Shown here: positions 1 to 10,639 of the stretch, piece by piece
How the letters are laid out: every line of letters starts with the position of its first letter
Position numbering within the stretch: position 1 is the first letter of the stretch
Origin: Ophiobolus disseminans
Lineage: Eukaryota > Ascomycota > Dothideomycetes > Pleosporales > Phaeosphaeriaceae
Length of the DNA: 64,000 nt
Reading direction: 5' to 3'
Assembly: GCA_010093685.1 (NCBI GenBank)
Contig: MU006217.1
Span: 1,843,644 to 1,907,643 of the forward strand
Program-made: the position numbers and the translations under genes
The notes under the pieces: model-generated
The model's input: the letters and a program-made list of their open reading frames with translations, nothing else
Told to the model about the DNA's origin: nothing
The model's database searches: none

Positions 1-182
1 GGAAATAGGTATCATCCAATGAATAGGCAATGCTCAAATCCTCCCCAACCCGGTAAATTCCACGAAATGAAACTACAACACCTTGGCTTTTGAAAGACGT
101 GGTATATCTCTTCTGTCCTATCTTGGTGTCGGGAACAACCGCCCTCCTCCGCATTAATACATTAAACAACAACGACTGCGGC

Positions 183-320
183 ACCCTCACAAATCTTACC
201 AGTGCACCCTTCTCCACACCACCTACACCACCCTCTCAAATCCCACCTCCCCATCCTTCTCCACACCACCTACACCACCCTCACAAATCCCACCAGCACT
301 TCCTTCTCCACACACAACTA
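183..320. repeat. 47-bp minisatellite, about three copies
   Basis: A pyrimidine-rich unit containing tctccacaccacctacacc recurs at 211 and 258 with a third, partial copy at 305, giving a period of exactly 47 bp; a degenerate partial copy precedes them from about 183. The strand is very C-rich and A/C-biased. ORFs through it are low-complexity Pro/His/Ser strings, so it is read as non-coding repeat downstream of the minus-strand gene at 339-638. The remaining bases of 1-338 show nothing else. Confidence 0.75.
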
Positions 321-338
321 CTACACCTCCCCCCCATT

Positions 339-638
339 CTACCTCGACAATGCACTCGTCTTCCCACTCCTCGGCAAGGGCCCAATCTCCACCACCCGCC
401 TGCGCTTACGCCGAAGCCACCAGAAACCCAGAACCAGCAGCGAGAAAACGCAAACGGTTACGCCGACGCCGACGCCGATTGCGACGGCCATGGAGGACGT
501 GTGGTGCGGGGTTGAGATCCAGTTTGGGAGGGGGGATGGAGGTGGGGGGGAGGGTGAAGTTGAGAGTGGAGGGATGGGCTTGGTGGTATTGGGTTGTGGT
601 GCGGACGTGGACGCGGATGTAGATGCTTGTGGTGGCAT
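339..638 (-). CDS. Small Ser/Pro-rich single-pass membrane protein (hypothetical)
   Basis: Reading from the first in-frame ATG (636-638) gives 99 residues: a Ser/Thr/Pro-rich N-terminal half, then one strongly hydrophobic segment (about residues 50-71, starting MAVAIGVGVGV) followed directly by a basic stop-transfer stretch WWLRRKRRR and a short tail. This Ser/Thr/Pro stalk plus single helix plus basic stop is the plan of many fungal plasma-membrane proteins of the WSC/Mid2 type, but no Cys-rich WSC domain and no signal peptide are visible. It could be the last exon of a larger gene whose 5' exons I cannot place. The reading extends upstream to 785 only from a GTG. Function unknown. Confidence 0.35.
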   Translation of the reverse strand: MPPQASTSASTSAPQPNTTKPIPPLSTSPSPPPPSPLPNWISTPHHTSSMAVAIGVGVGVTVCVFSLLVLGFWWLRRKRRRVVEIGPLPRSGKTSALSR

Positions 639-1326
639 TGCTGTACTTTGATCGGTAGCTTTATTGCGTTTTGTATTGCGAGTAAAGCGTTTAGGAAGAA
701 TTAACTGGGAACTTTGTGAGATGTTTGCCCAAGCAGCCGACCGTGTGTGCGACAACGTTCTCTCGGACAATATATCACTCCTCACACTACCAGGTAGTTA
801 AGAAAATACCAATCTCCTCTACTCGCATCATGGGACTGCCGCTACGTTAACGACGTCTGATAAGCCTGGGATATATGGTTACCATGCGTTGATCCTATTC
901 GTGCTGATGGTGGTCAACTGCACCCCGCGTTTGGTTGTATTTAGGCGCCGTGGAGTTTTGACACTCTCGCTACCAGATATTGCGTCGTGGCCGGGGTTGT
1001 AATTGGTGCTGTACTCGGGTCCCGCGTGCAGCAGGGCCGGGTTAGGGAAGGGCAGTTGCGAAAGAGTGTGTTGGTGGGGAGTGAGTGCAGGAACGAAGAA
1101 GGGAAAAGAGTGAAAGACGAGTGGTAATTGACAATGTGCGATTTTACTGTGATGACAGACATATATGTTATGTCTTGATTCTGGTCGCGATTTACCCATA
1201 CAAATCCGAAAAGTGTAGTGAGCGACGCCAATCCCGCGCGCTCACGCCGTGGTCATATTGCGCACCGGCGAATCAATCCTGTCTACCAATTAGCTCCGTC
1301 AACCCCAGACAGCACAGGAAACAGGC
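639..1326. other. Intergenic, nothing recognised
   Basis: Between the small membrane protein and the 3' end of the FAD monooxygenase. The ORFs here (for example 879-1199 minus) are short, without family signature or plausible splice partners. Confidence 0.5.
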
Positions 1327-2673
1327 CTACAACCTCGCGCTTTCTGCTTTGAACGCGGCATCCAAACCCGCCAGCTCGTCGAAACGCTTTTCTACACATC
1401 TCACATCAGCCGCGAGGTCGTGCTCCCAGAGCCACGCGAAGCGCTGATTCAGGTTTTGCACAGCCTTGACGATATTTGTTCCAGCCACGGGGTCCATGAG
1501 GTGATATAGTTCGCCGCATGCATGCGACGTGCGGACCTGTTTCTGTGCTCGTGGACGGCGGATCTCGTCGTACGCTTTGAACGCAGCTTCGATGTACTTT
1601 GTGCGTTGGGGAGACGAGATGGATAATTCAGAAGTAGGAACACTGCGATGCAGTTTCCCTATCACGCGGGAGAGAATGAGTGCGTCTTCGAGACATTGGC
1701 CCGCTCCGGCGCCTTGGTGTGGGCCGCCGGCGTGTGCGACGTCGCCGAGCATGCATATGAGTGAGTCGTGGTAGATAGGAGTGTTGAGGTGGTGGAAGAT
1801 GCCCCAGCGTGTGGGTTTCGCCCAGTCGAGGAGTCTCATCAGTCGTGGATCCGGATTGTAGCTCGAGAAGTCGTTGAGCATGTCTTCCCGCGAGACTTCG
1901 TAAGTGGTGTCAGGATGTCTCCAAGGTTCTGGATCGCGTTTGAACGCCACAACATTTATTTCGGTGCCGTTGCTGATTGGGTATGTCGATAGGTTGGCTC
2001 CTTTGCACATGTACATCTTCGCATCCGTAGCAAGATCTCCTAGTATTGCTGTCGAGTCGGCCATGGGCACTATGGCGCGATAGGCGTATTTACCCGTGTA
2101 CTCGGCGTCGACGCATTCCGGATATCGCTCCCCTAGGACTATTCGTCTCGTTGCGCCTTTGACACCGTCACTGCCAACAACTGCGGCGTGCTGCACGAGT
2201 TCGCCGTCGTCGAAAGTGAGCGTGACCTGTCCGTTGCTCTGTGTCATGGTCTTAACCCGTTTGTTAAATCGAACGGCATCCTTTTTGATGAAGCTCGTCA
2301 TAATGTCTAGTAGATCCTTCCGGTGTGCGCCTGTCCGCTCGAAGTATGTTGCTCCCCAGCCGCCATGTCCCCACCAACTCTCGCCTTCTCCGAGGCCAGC
2401 TTCCAACCGCATGGCCTCCATCATGACATGTCTCTTCTCCGGCCTCAGATTGCCTGTTGCAATCTTCATATACATGTCGCGAAAGCGACTATCGATCATG
2501 TCCATGGCGTTGAGAGCATTCGGGCCAAGGCCGACCCCTGCACCGACTGCTGAGAAAGCTTCGGCCGACTCGTAGAGAGTGAAGGGTACATTGAGGTGGT
2601 TGAGGCCAATTGCGAGAGCAAGGCCGCCAATGCCCGCGCCAACGATGGCAATACTGAACTCTTGCTGACTCAT
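1327..2673 (-). CDS. FAD-dependent aromatic-ring monooxygenase (salicylate hydroxylase-like)
   Basis: A single-exon 448-residue protein of the class A flavoprotein monooxygenase family (PF01494), which hydroxylates aromatic or heteroaromatic substrates using NAD(P)H and O2. Visible hallmarks: the ADP-binding Rossmann motif GAGIGG at residues 12-17, the central DG motif in VGSDGVKG near 167, and the second FAD motif GDVAHAGGPHQGAGAG near 310, followed by the usual CLEDA helix. Length is normal for the family. The start is the ATG at 2671-2673, just before MSQQEFSIAIVG; the longer reading to 2763 starts with GTG and adds residues not typical of the family. No signal peptide, so probably cytosolic or peroxisomal. 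Transcribed divergently from the Zn2Cys6 gene at 3662, across 988 bp, which suggests that factor may regulate it. The substrate cannot be told from sequence. Confidence 0.92.
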   Translation of the reverse strand: MSQQEFSIAIVGAGIGGLALAIGLNHLNVPFTLYESAEAFSAVGAGVGLGPNALNAMDMIDSRFRDMYMKIATGNLRPEKRHVMMEAMRLEAGLGEGESWWGHGGWGATYFERTGAHRKDLLDIMTSFIKKDAVRFNKRVKTMTQSNGQVTLTFDDGELVQHAAVVGSDGVKGATRRIVLGERYPECVDAEYTGKYAYRAIVPMADSTAILGDLATDAKMYMCKGANLSTYPISNGTEINVVAFKRDPEPWRHPDTTYEVSREDMLNDFSSYNPDPRLMRLLDWAKPTRWGIFHHLNTPIYHDSLICMLGDVAHAGGPHQGAGAGQCLEDALILSRVIGKLHRSVPTSELSISSPQRTKYIEAAFKAYDEIRRPRAQKQVRTSHACGELYHLMDPVAGTNIVKAVQNLNQRFAWLWEHDLAADVRCVEKRFDELAGLDAAFKAESARL

Positions 2674-3661
2674 TCTTGCGCTCTTTACGAAACGTGGGTA
2701 GCGACTAGGTAGCGACGGCCGGAAGAGGATATTAAGAAAATGGAAAGTAAATATCGGGTACACGTCCCTTGGGCGCAGGTCTGGCGCAACACTCGAGTAT
2801 GATGGGTACAGAGAAGTACCGCCCTATATCCAGGCACGAACTGTCACCATTGCCAGCGTGTAAAAACGGACAGGCCCCATTGGGAAGCCGTTCTCCGCTT
2901 TGCGCAGGGTTAGTAAATCGGTAGGCGAGCATGTGCTTCGCCGCCAGAGGATAAGAGGGAGCAGCGCAGGGTGTCAGGGCTCTGCTAGCTTACACTGATA
3001 CTAGAGGAAATGACGATTCCACCACTTGACTGTGCAGTTTTGGGTGTATGCTGCGATGGCGGAAGCGTGTCGTGGGTGAGAAGCGGGAATGTAGATCCAA
3101 TCAGAGGCTGAGGCATCTGAACCGGGTGGCTGCAGCCGCTGTTATCGTCTAAGACAATTGAGGGCTGGATGTGCTGTACTATATGCATGATGCCGAGTGG
3201 AGTGCTTATCCCGGAGTGCAGAGAGGCTACCGAGGCATGCAACATCGGACGGTAGGTGATGAATGGGGAAGCAGAGTGTGTTGGACGGTGGAGGGAGACA
3301 GATTGGAAATGGCAACATCAGCCGATGCCCATGACATCAACGCTAACGCCTCGGCTGATACTCGAGAATGAGATATTTGGTGTTTGGGAGAGGGTTCCCG
3401 GTCCATCCAGCATGAACACTGAGTGCTTAGTAGACGAACGACAGCGTTTGGGAACTGTGAGACGAACCCTTGAAGAAGTGAGGCGTTCCAAGGTGCTCGT
3501 GCGGTGCTGGAGTGGCGGGACTAGCCGGAGTGCCGTCTCACGTTCCTACATCACTCCGGTCTGCTACTGCTACCGCTATCGTAGAATCTTCAGTGCCTGA
3601 TGCCAATGTCCTCGAGTGCTGGCACCGTATCTCCAACCATGTTCATGGCCCGCTCGCCACG
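2674..3661. promoter_or_regulatory. Shared divergent promoter region, monooxygenase / Zn2Cys6 factor
   Basis: 988 bp between two divergent start codons, with no convincing gene. The zinc-cluster reading frame stays open upstream to a GTG at 3512, but the first in-frame ATG is at 3662. CGG/CCG triplets occur (such as the CGGCCG near 2716) but I cannot define an operator. Confidence 0.45.
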
Positions 3662-5932
3662 ATGATGCCCGCCCCCACGCCGTCTGCCCCGACTTCCACG
3701 CCCACGCCTGCGCCGGCTCCCAACGCGTCGCGGCGCGTGCCCCTCGACAAGCGCAAGAGGACCGAGACGTCATGCGACAAGTGCAAGTCGCGCAAGCAGA
3801 AATGCAGAAAAGAGCCCGGCCAGGACGCCTGCCGCTACTGCATCGTGCACAACATCGACTGCCTGACGACGCAGCCGCGCAAGAAGCGCCTCTACGGCAG
3901 CGTCGAGGGCCTGGGCAGCCGCCTGGCGCTGCTCGAGTCGCTCGTCAAGGGCTTGCTGCCCGAGGCCGACGTCTCCAGCGTGGACGAGATGCGCAAGCTG
4001 GGCCGCTCGCTGGGCATTCCGCTACCCGACGAGGCCATGGGCGAGGCCAGCGAGCACAAGAGCAGCAGTGACCGCGAGGGCGAGGACTCGCTGTCGCTGC
4101 TGCCCGACCAGCAGGGCCAGGTGCAGTACATTGGCCCTGCGAGCTCCTTCTCCTTCCACGTGAAGCTGCGCACACTCGTGGGCAAGGGCGCCATCCGCGA
4201 GTTTGTCCTCTTTGGCAGGAACGCCGCCGACCCGGAGCCCATCGAGGGCGACCCGCACGCCTTCTCCACCCCCAGCACGGCGACCACGTGCGACTCGCCC
4301 GCCGACCGTCGCACATGTGTTCCCGACACCGCAGCGCCCAGTCTAGAGTCGCTCCTCAGCGCCTACTTCGACCACATCAACCTCGACTTCCCCGTCCTGC
4401 ACGAGGCCTCGTTCCGCGAGGCCTACGAGGCATGGGCCGCCAGCCCCGCGAGCGCCGACCCCGCCTGGCTGTGCGGCTTCCTGTGCGTGCTGCTGCTCGC
4501 ACGCCGCGTCGCCCGCGTCATGTTCCCCGAGGACCAGGAGCGCCTGTGGTGGCGGCGCGTGCAGACGCTGCTACCCGTTGTCATCTTTACGTCCAGCGTC
4601 TCGGCGGTGCAGGCCATGATGCTCGCCGCCATGCACCTCCACAACACCAACCACCGCGACGCCTGCTGGAACCTGACGGGCACCGCCGTGCGCATCGCCT
4701 TTGCCATCGGCCTGCACCAGGACAAGGTGAGTACCTCGCAGACGCCGCTGGCCCGCGAGCTGCGGAAGCGCCTGTGGTGGACCCTCTACGCCTTTGAGCA
4801 GATGCAGGTCTCGTCCTACGACCGCCCCAGCGCCATCGAGCACCCCGCCTCCAAGGTCAGCTGCCCGAACGAGCGCATCATCGGCATGGCCCACCACTGC
4901 CCGCCCGACTACTGCAAGTGGTTCAACCGCCTGGCCGTCCACCTTGCCTCCGCCTGTCGCGCCCCCAAGAGCATCCGTTCCAGCTCCAGCGAGGAGTCGT
5001 ACGTCGGCCCGCTCTCGCCCGCCGCCGGTGTCATGCGCGACATGGAGCGGTGGCAAGATACAATCCCCCAACACCTGCGCATGGAAGCCCTCGTCACGGC
5101 ACCGCCCACCTTCCAGCGCCCGCTCCTGCTCCTACACGCGCTGTACCATTACACCGTGACCGTGCTATGTCGCGCCGCATTGCTGGCACGCGCCTCCATC
5201 CTCTCCAAGGAGGGCAGCGACTCGTCCAACGCCGCTCTCACAGCAATGGCCGACTCGTGTTCGGATTCTGGCCGAGCGCTGGGTCGAATTATGCTCCAAC
5301 TCGAGGCCATTGGACGATTCGATGCCCTCACTTGGTGGGACATATGGTACACTCTTGCGGCGAGTTCGGTGCTGGTGCTGGACCTCGTATGCTTGGACAA
5401 AACCGCCGGTTCAGAGTTATCGGATTCGCGAGTACTCCTTTCACAGCTCGCAGACCTGGCACAGCGCCACAGGCGCAATCCTCACATGCCGGGCACCATT
5501 GAGAAGTTTGCCTCCATCGTCCCTGAGTTACACTCCATGGCTGATTCAATGGGTAAATCAGAATCGCCCGTCCTAGAACGCAAGCTGGAAGAGGTTACCA
5601 GCGGAGATCTACGACCCTCATCACGCCTAACCAGCCAACAGCAGCACGAAGTGGCACCATATACATTCCACCAATCAACAACGAACAGCGGCGCGTACAT
5701 GTTCGCTGACAACGCGCAAGCCCGCTACTTCCCCGAATCAGAAAACACTAACGCGGCATACCCGAACGCGCGCTTTGACAGGAATACCCAGATGCAGTTC
5801 ATGGACTTTACGATCAACAATATCAACGAATGGAACTGGGCCGATCTTGGAAACTTGATAGGGACTGAGGCCGTGCCCAATGTTCATCAACAACTGCATC
5901 TACCCCCTGGACCGCCTCCAGGCCCAGTTTGA
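3662..5932 (+). CDS. Zn2Cys6 fungal transcription factor
   Basis: 756-residue zinc-cluster regulator. The N-terminal binuclear cluster has six cysteines at residues 38, 41, 48, 57, 60 and 67 (C-x2-C-x6-C-x8-C-x2-C-x6-C), preceded by a basic stretch KRKRTETS and followed by basic PRKKRLYG and a leucine-rich dimerisation-like segment. The middle region, including SYDRPSAIEHP and LRKRLWWTLY, matches the fungal_trans domain (PF04082). The C-terminus is Gln/Asn/Pro-rich, as in activation tails. One exon; a GTGAGT near 4730 lies inside an open, well-fitting frame, so I do not call an intron. The 5' half is very GC-rich compared with neighbours. Nuclear activator or repressor; the divergent FAD monooxygenase and nearby transporter, GMC and ALDH genes are the natural target candidates (inference). 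Start: first in-frame ATG, with a second ATG directly following. Confidence 0.93.
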   Translation: MMPAPTPSAPTSTPTPAPAPNASRRVPLDKRKRTETSCDKCKSRKQKCRKEPGQDACRYCIVHNIDCLTTQPRKKRLYGSVEGLGSRLALLESLVKGLLPEADVSSVDEMRKLGRSLGIPLPDEAMGEASEHKSSSDREGEDSLSLLPDQQGQVQYIGPASSFSFHVKLRTLVGKGAIREFVLFGRNAADPEPIEGDPHAFSTPSTATTCDSPADRRTCVPDTAAPSLESLLSAYFDHINLDFPVLHEASFREAYEAWAASPASADPAWLCGFLCVLLLARRVARVMFPEDQERLWWRRVQTLLPVVIFTSSVSAVQAMMLAAMHLHNTNHRDACWNLTGTAVRIAFAIGLHQDKVSTSQTPLARELRKRLWWTLYAFEQMQVSSYDRPSAIEHPASKVSCPNERIIGMAHHCPPDYCKWFNRLAVHLASACRAPKSIRSSSSEESYVGPLSPAAGVMRDMERWQDTIPQHLRMEALVTAPPTFQRPLLLLHALYHYTVTVLCRAALLARASILSKEGSDSSNAALTAMADSCSDSGRALGRIMLQLEAIGRFDALTWWDIWYTLAASSVLVLDLVCLDKTAGSELSDSRVLLSQLADLAQRHRRNPHMPGTIEKFASIVPELHSMADSMGKSESPVLERKLEEVTSGDLRPSSRLTSQQQHEVAPYTFHQSTTNSGAYMFADNAQARYFPESENTNAAYPNARFDRNTQMQFMDFTINNINEWNWADLGNLIGTEAVPNVHQQLHLPPGPPPGPV

Positions 5933-6999
5933 AGAGACAGACTATTGGTGTTATGGTCGGAGGTCCTTTGCTATCACTTACACTTGATCGTTCTATATCC
6001 TGTTGCTATCGGCCTAGTTCAGTGTCGCGCATCGTAATCCACTACTTAAACATATGCAGATTGCTCCAGATCCCGAAACTTCATAAAAGTTATCGGAGTG
6101 AAATCCGCAGTCTTCAGGGTAGAGTTCTGCACTACTCTGTACAATGCACCAGACCAGGACTGCTCAACAAGTGAGCCTTCAACCTTGTCAGTACACGGAC
6201 CGAATCGGCGACAAACTTCAAACGTAAGTAGAAGCATCTGGCCCAGCTACTTGGCTATCAATGAAAGCATTGCTTCAACCCAGCACTGTACGCAATATGA
6301 CGTGGCTGAATTCGCTGTGCAACAAGGATGAAGTAGGTGTCGTCCAACTACAAAAATTGAGGGTGAGGCGCTCGCAAGTCTAACCCACCGACGACAGTGA
6401 TATGGAGATTCCCTGTGGGTGCTAATGTACATGTAGCTCAGTCTCACCGGACGAATCTGGCCGCAGGTTACGTGATTGGGCGCTCAGTTTAAAGATCGAG
6501 CATGAAGATTGGCGAATCTGCCGGTTGTCAAACTTTCCTGACTTAAGCTTTAACATGACGGCATCTTCCGCTAGTAGGGCTGATAATTCTGATTTACAAA
6601 GAGGTTCCCTGAGCGCGCAGACAAATGAAACGCTGCGGTTCCAAGTTGCGGTTAGCGGCCCGATTGCCGTACTCGCACTCGCACTTTCGCACTCCACTCG
6701 TACTCGCGTTTCAAAGGTAGCGTACGCAACCTCAGCACAAACATCGTCAACAACGACAATGCGAAAGAGGCGGAGTAAGGGAAGTTCCTGAATACAGCCG
6801 TTTCGGGGCTATTTTGCATTGTTGTAGAAAAATGTATATACTTGGCTGTCCTTTGCCAGATAGTTTCCTTCTCCAGCACAGTCCGAAAAGTCACACCCAT
6901 TCCAACCAGCAATTCTACATCACGAAATCATCAGTATAGCAGAAAAGACCCGACAGATAATCTCATTAAGCGAAACAATATCACCTTCCCTTGCTCACG
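5933..6999. other. Intergenic, nothing recognised
   Basis: About 1.07 kb between the zinc-cluster gene and the four-helix protein. No ORF has a family signature or consistent splice sites. The last 150 bp upstream of 7000 are the presumed promoter and leader. Confidence 0.5.
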
Positions 7000-7898
7000 A
7001 TGGCCATCCTCGACTTCGTCAACAAGCCTTGCTTCGACAGCCGGTACAAACTCCCCGCCCATCTCATCCAGGGTGTTTTGATCACCATCGTCATCGGCCT
7101 GTCCGTCCCACGACTCTTCATGAAGAACCAGCCAAGAACCAGGGCGGGTACTATTGCATTGGGCATGGTACGTTCCCTCTCAACATAGAACCATCAACCT
7201 ACTAATTATAATCCACTATTAGGGTGCAAAATCACTAATCTTCCTCGCCTACATGCTCCTCACCGAACACGTCCAAAAGCTAAAGAGATGGCACTCCTAC
7301 AAAGCCAACGTCATCCTCAGCTGCCTAGAAATCCTCTTCTGGGGCGCCGTTGCATTCCTCGTCCTACAAGCCAACTTAGACAGATGCGAGGGCATCACTT
7401 GCACGCTGTCATGGATCGTCGTTGGCGTCGCAGTCGTCGTCAAGTAAGCTTTCCACCTCCTGTACCAAGCCAACCATACTAACAACCTGCACTAGCATCT
7501 CCATGAACTACACTTCCGCCATCGCCATCCGCGAGTTCCGCGAAGCCCGCAAACACCGCCACGCAGCACACCTCAGCGACACCTCCAGCTCAAGCCAGTG
7601 GCGCCACCGTAGCGACGAGGAGGAAATGGTCCAGCATGCGCTCCCCAAAGAGGCGCGTACGCCGTCGAGACAACATCAGGTACGCGCTTAGCTTGATGAG
7701 AAGCAAGGCTTTGCTGACCGTGGCCGTCCCTAGCATAGCCGTCCGCATAGGCATCACGGTGGATGGACCGCGAGTGAGCGCTCGGCGGGGGAGAGGCATG
7801 CGGCGCCGTCAAGGGATTCGCACCGTCAACAGTACCCGCAGCGCCCGCGACGGGGCTCGCAGCATCGGGAACAGGCGCCGTATCAGACGTATCAGTAG
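7000..7898 (+). CDS. Four-helix membrane protein, MARVEL-like (hypothetical)
   Basis: Four exons read 7000-7167, 7223-7443, 7496-7679 and 7734-7898, with introns of 55, 52 and 54 bp, all GT-AG; the third has a clear CTGAC branch site. They give 245 residues. Four hydrophobic segments are visible: about residues 22-42, 57-74, 85-110 and 118-142. The tail is polar and rich in His, Arg, Gln and Ser and lies presumably in the cytosol. The arrangement of four helices and a hydrophilic C-terminus resembles the small MARVEL-like proteins common in Dothideomycetes, but no diagnostic residue lets me assign a function. The downstream reading after the third intron ends at TAG 7896-7898; without that splice the protein would stop at 7691. 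Confidence 0.78.
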
Positions 7899-8290
7899 GA
7901 GCATGGACTTCAAAGGTGTTGATAGGGGAGTAGAGTTGGTGAGATTATGAGCATCGATATATGTTTGTTTCTCACACATTGGCTCACATGTGTACCGCAG
8001 CAAGTTGTAGTTTGTATTTCCTTTGTCGTTTTTTTATAATTCGTACTGTAGACGTAGAGGTATAGATTGAGAGGCAGCATTCTTCATAGAAAAACTTTTG
8101 TATAGCGAACTGCTTATTTCATATCGATTTCACGCTTTTACGGGTCCTTGTTATGAGTGCTGATGCGGAGCACACATGTGGCATGGTTTGCGCTGGACTT
8201 GGGGTACGTGTATTGCATACATCATGTCGTATTACAATCTGTTTCTAACACATCCCCGCAGGCTCGATACAAGGAAAGCCAACTCTCATA
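7899..8290. other. Convergent intergenic spacer, nothing recognised
   Basis: 392 bp between the stop codons of the four-helix protein (+) and the NCS1 transporter (-). AT-rich near 8030-8110, consistent with 3' untranslated regions and polyadenylation of both genes. Confidence 0.5.
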
Positions 8291-10047
8291 TCACCTCACC
8301 TCCGCCTCAACCCTCCTCACACCAACCCCAACCCCCTCCCCCTTCTCCACCCTCCCATGCGTACGGCGCTCCACGACATGCGACCCATCGACATCGAAAT
8401 CAACCTGTACGCCCAGCCCCGGCGGCGGCGAAATCTTATTAAATACATAGAACAGCGCCGCGCTCACCGCAAACCCAAAGAAGAAACTCACCTGGTACAT
8501 GCGCCTCCACACAACATGCACGCTTATTGCCCCGCCATCCGCGCCTGACACCTCCGCCACGAAGCCCGGTAACGCAGGCCACATGCCCATCGTATACGCG
8601 ACCATGGCGCGCCAGTTCACGCCGCCCCTGAACCAGTATATCCCGCCTGGCGTATACAGGTCTGGTATGTTCCACCTCGTGCGTCTCACGAGCCAGAAAT
8701 CCACGACCAGGATGGCTGCCGCGGGCGCCATGAAGACGCCGAAGCTACTCAGCACGGTTATGAATGTGGATGCTTGCGTCAGGAAGCGCCATGGATTGGC
8801 CAGCACGCCGAGGATAGAAAAGATAAGTGCGCCCCGGCGCTGCGTGATGTAGCGCGGATACAGCATCGCGACGTCCATGCCCGAGGACACGCAGTTTTGC
8901 GTGTAGTTTACGAATACGGTTACGCTTAGCAGCCCGAGGCCAGCAAAGAACGTGCCTGCGCGACATGTCGGGGTGTAGTTTTCTTGCTGGATGTACTGCA
9001 GCGTGAGTAGTGGGTTCCATTGGAGCATGCCGTAGCGCTGGGCGAGCGCGGATGTAGATATTATGCCGACGAGCGCGGTTAGGATGACGGTGACTGCGAG
9101 CGTGATGATTGCGGGTGTGGAAGTGTGGCGCGAGCGACCGTAGCGCGTCCAGTCTGATACGCGGTCCGTTCCGCCTGTGTATGTTCCCGCTACAGATGTA
9201 ATACCTTGAACGACGCGGAATCCGGCTTCAGCGCGTGAGAGCTTAATTGCTGGGGACACGAGGTCTCCTGGGCTTCCACCATTAGCATGCACGGCCCAGG
9301 CCATGATGCCCAGGAGCGTGGCGGCTGCGACGACGACTTGGATTTCTAGGAGCTTTTGCACTTTCCAGGCGGGGACGAGGTAGATGATGGGGAAGTAGAG
9401 GATGATGAAGAGGACGAAGCCGATTAGGCCGGGGGTGGTGATGCCTGCGCTGTCGGGGAGGGTGTTTTTCATGTGGAGGAAGGAGGGGGAGAGGGCGTTG
9501 AGGATGAGGACGAAGGTTTGGCCGCCGAAGTACATTTGCGTTCCCTTTCGTTCTTCGTCAGTAGTTGCTACCAAAAAGTCTGGAATGGAATACTTACGTA
9601 GAAGACGAACGATTGGAACACGTTGAGCATGATGCAGAAGTAACTTCCCCAAAGGCCGAATGCTGAGCGCGCCAACATGCCATATCCAAGGTGGTGCTTT
9701 GCACCAGGTGTTCCGTTGAGGTACGCCGTGACCGAGGCGATGAGCATGCCCACTGTAATGGCAGTCATGGCCTGGGCAGCTGTCAAGCCGATTCCGATCA
9801 AACTGCTTCCAATGGTCCATGAAGACAGACAGATTCCGCATGTTCCTATAGAAATCAGACTCTGTGTTTGTCAGACCGTCAGCGACTCACCCCAGTAGCT
9901 CACAAAGGCATAAACGCCATATGTTCGTTTATCATGAGCAATAGGATAGACATCCCTATTGCCCCACCGACTCGTCTCGATAGCTTCGTACTCATCGTCA
10001 GTCGGCTTGACCTCAAGTTTCTTGAGCAGTCCCGAAGCTCCACCCAT
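8291..10047 (-). CDS. NCS1 nucleobase/hydantoin-type transporter, Fur subfamily
   Basis: Three exons: 9891-10047, 9598-9845 and 8291-9544, separated by introns of 45 and 53 bp, giving 552 residues, the usual length for the family. The N-terminus carries the NCS1 signature SRWGNRDVYPI and RTYGVYAFVSYWG; helix 1 follows with SSWTIGSSLIGIGLTAAQAM. Exon 2 joins exon 3 at VFQSFVFY/GTQMYFGGQ, a conserved helix 3 region. QNCVSSGMDVAMLYPRYI and RRG match the Fur (Fur4/Fui1/Dal4) branch rather than the Fcy branch, so substrates such as uracil, uridine, allantoin, hydantoins or related heterocycles are possible. About twelve membrane helices; plasma membrane proton symporter by family. Start is the ATG at 10045-10047; the frame opens earlier only from GTG. 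It shares a 592-bp divergent promoter with the GMC oxidoreductase, implying co-regulated uptake and oxidation of one compound. Confidence 0.92.
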
Positions 10048-10639
10048 TATTGCGTCTATAGTTCGAGTAAGGGACGAAGCGGGCTCCACACTCGAACGAC
10101 TAGGAGCGCGCTTCTTGTCTTATTTTCGACATGCGTACTAAGGCTCCTCGAAGCGTCAAAGATAAGAGCACACACATCCCTACATTATGTTCCATGCAAC
10201 ACGCTCAGTTCGTCGGCCAGCCTTGTGTTTGATGCGTCCGAACTGCATGTTCGACACGCGCGATACCCGTTCCAGACGATGGAAGCGCGCGTCCTCCCGC
10301 CGGTCCGCATCCGCTGGCAGATGTACGTCGGTTAAACTGGAAGTGGACTCATTTATGAGAGGCTGCATGGGTGGTGGCGTGGAGTACATGGTCTTCGGAA
10401 GTATGCTTCCAGGGTACGTGCGGGGGGGCTAGCTGCAATCGCACAGTGGAGAAAAGGACCTTCCACGACAACACATGCGGCAGTCTATATTATGCCGAGC
10501 TGACATGGGTCTTGAATGTCTCTGCAGATGATTGCCCATGTGGGAGGAAGGTTGCAGTCTCACTACTCGCGGATCGTCTTGACAGACTAAACGGTGAGAA
10601 GTAGCGACCAGATACACCTGTGCGCAGCGAAATGCTACG
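10048..10639. promoter_or_regulatory. Divergent promoter region, NCS1 transporter / GMC oxidoreductase
   Basis: 592 bp between two divergent ATG codons; no gene recognised. The close head-to-head arrangement is the main evidence that transporter and oxidoreductase are controlled together. No operator could be defined by eye. Confidence 0.45.

Noticed and set aside
4728..4755. GTGAGT...GCAG inside the zinc-cluster gene as an intron
   Set aside because: Only 27 bp, and the unspliced frame fits the family sequence.
4288..4797. Long Arg/Pro-rich ORFs in other frames of the zinc-cluster gene (4288-4797, 4571-5074 and others)
   Set aside because: They are shadows of a GC-rich coding region with low-complexity composition and no splice partners.
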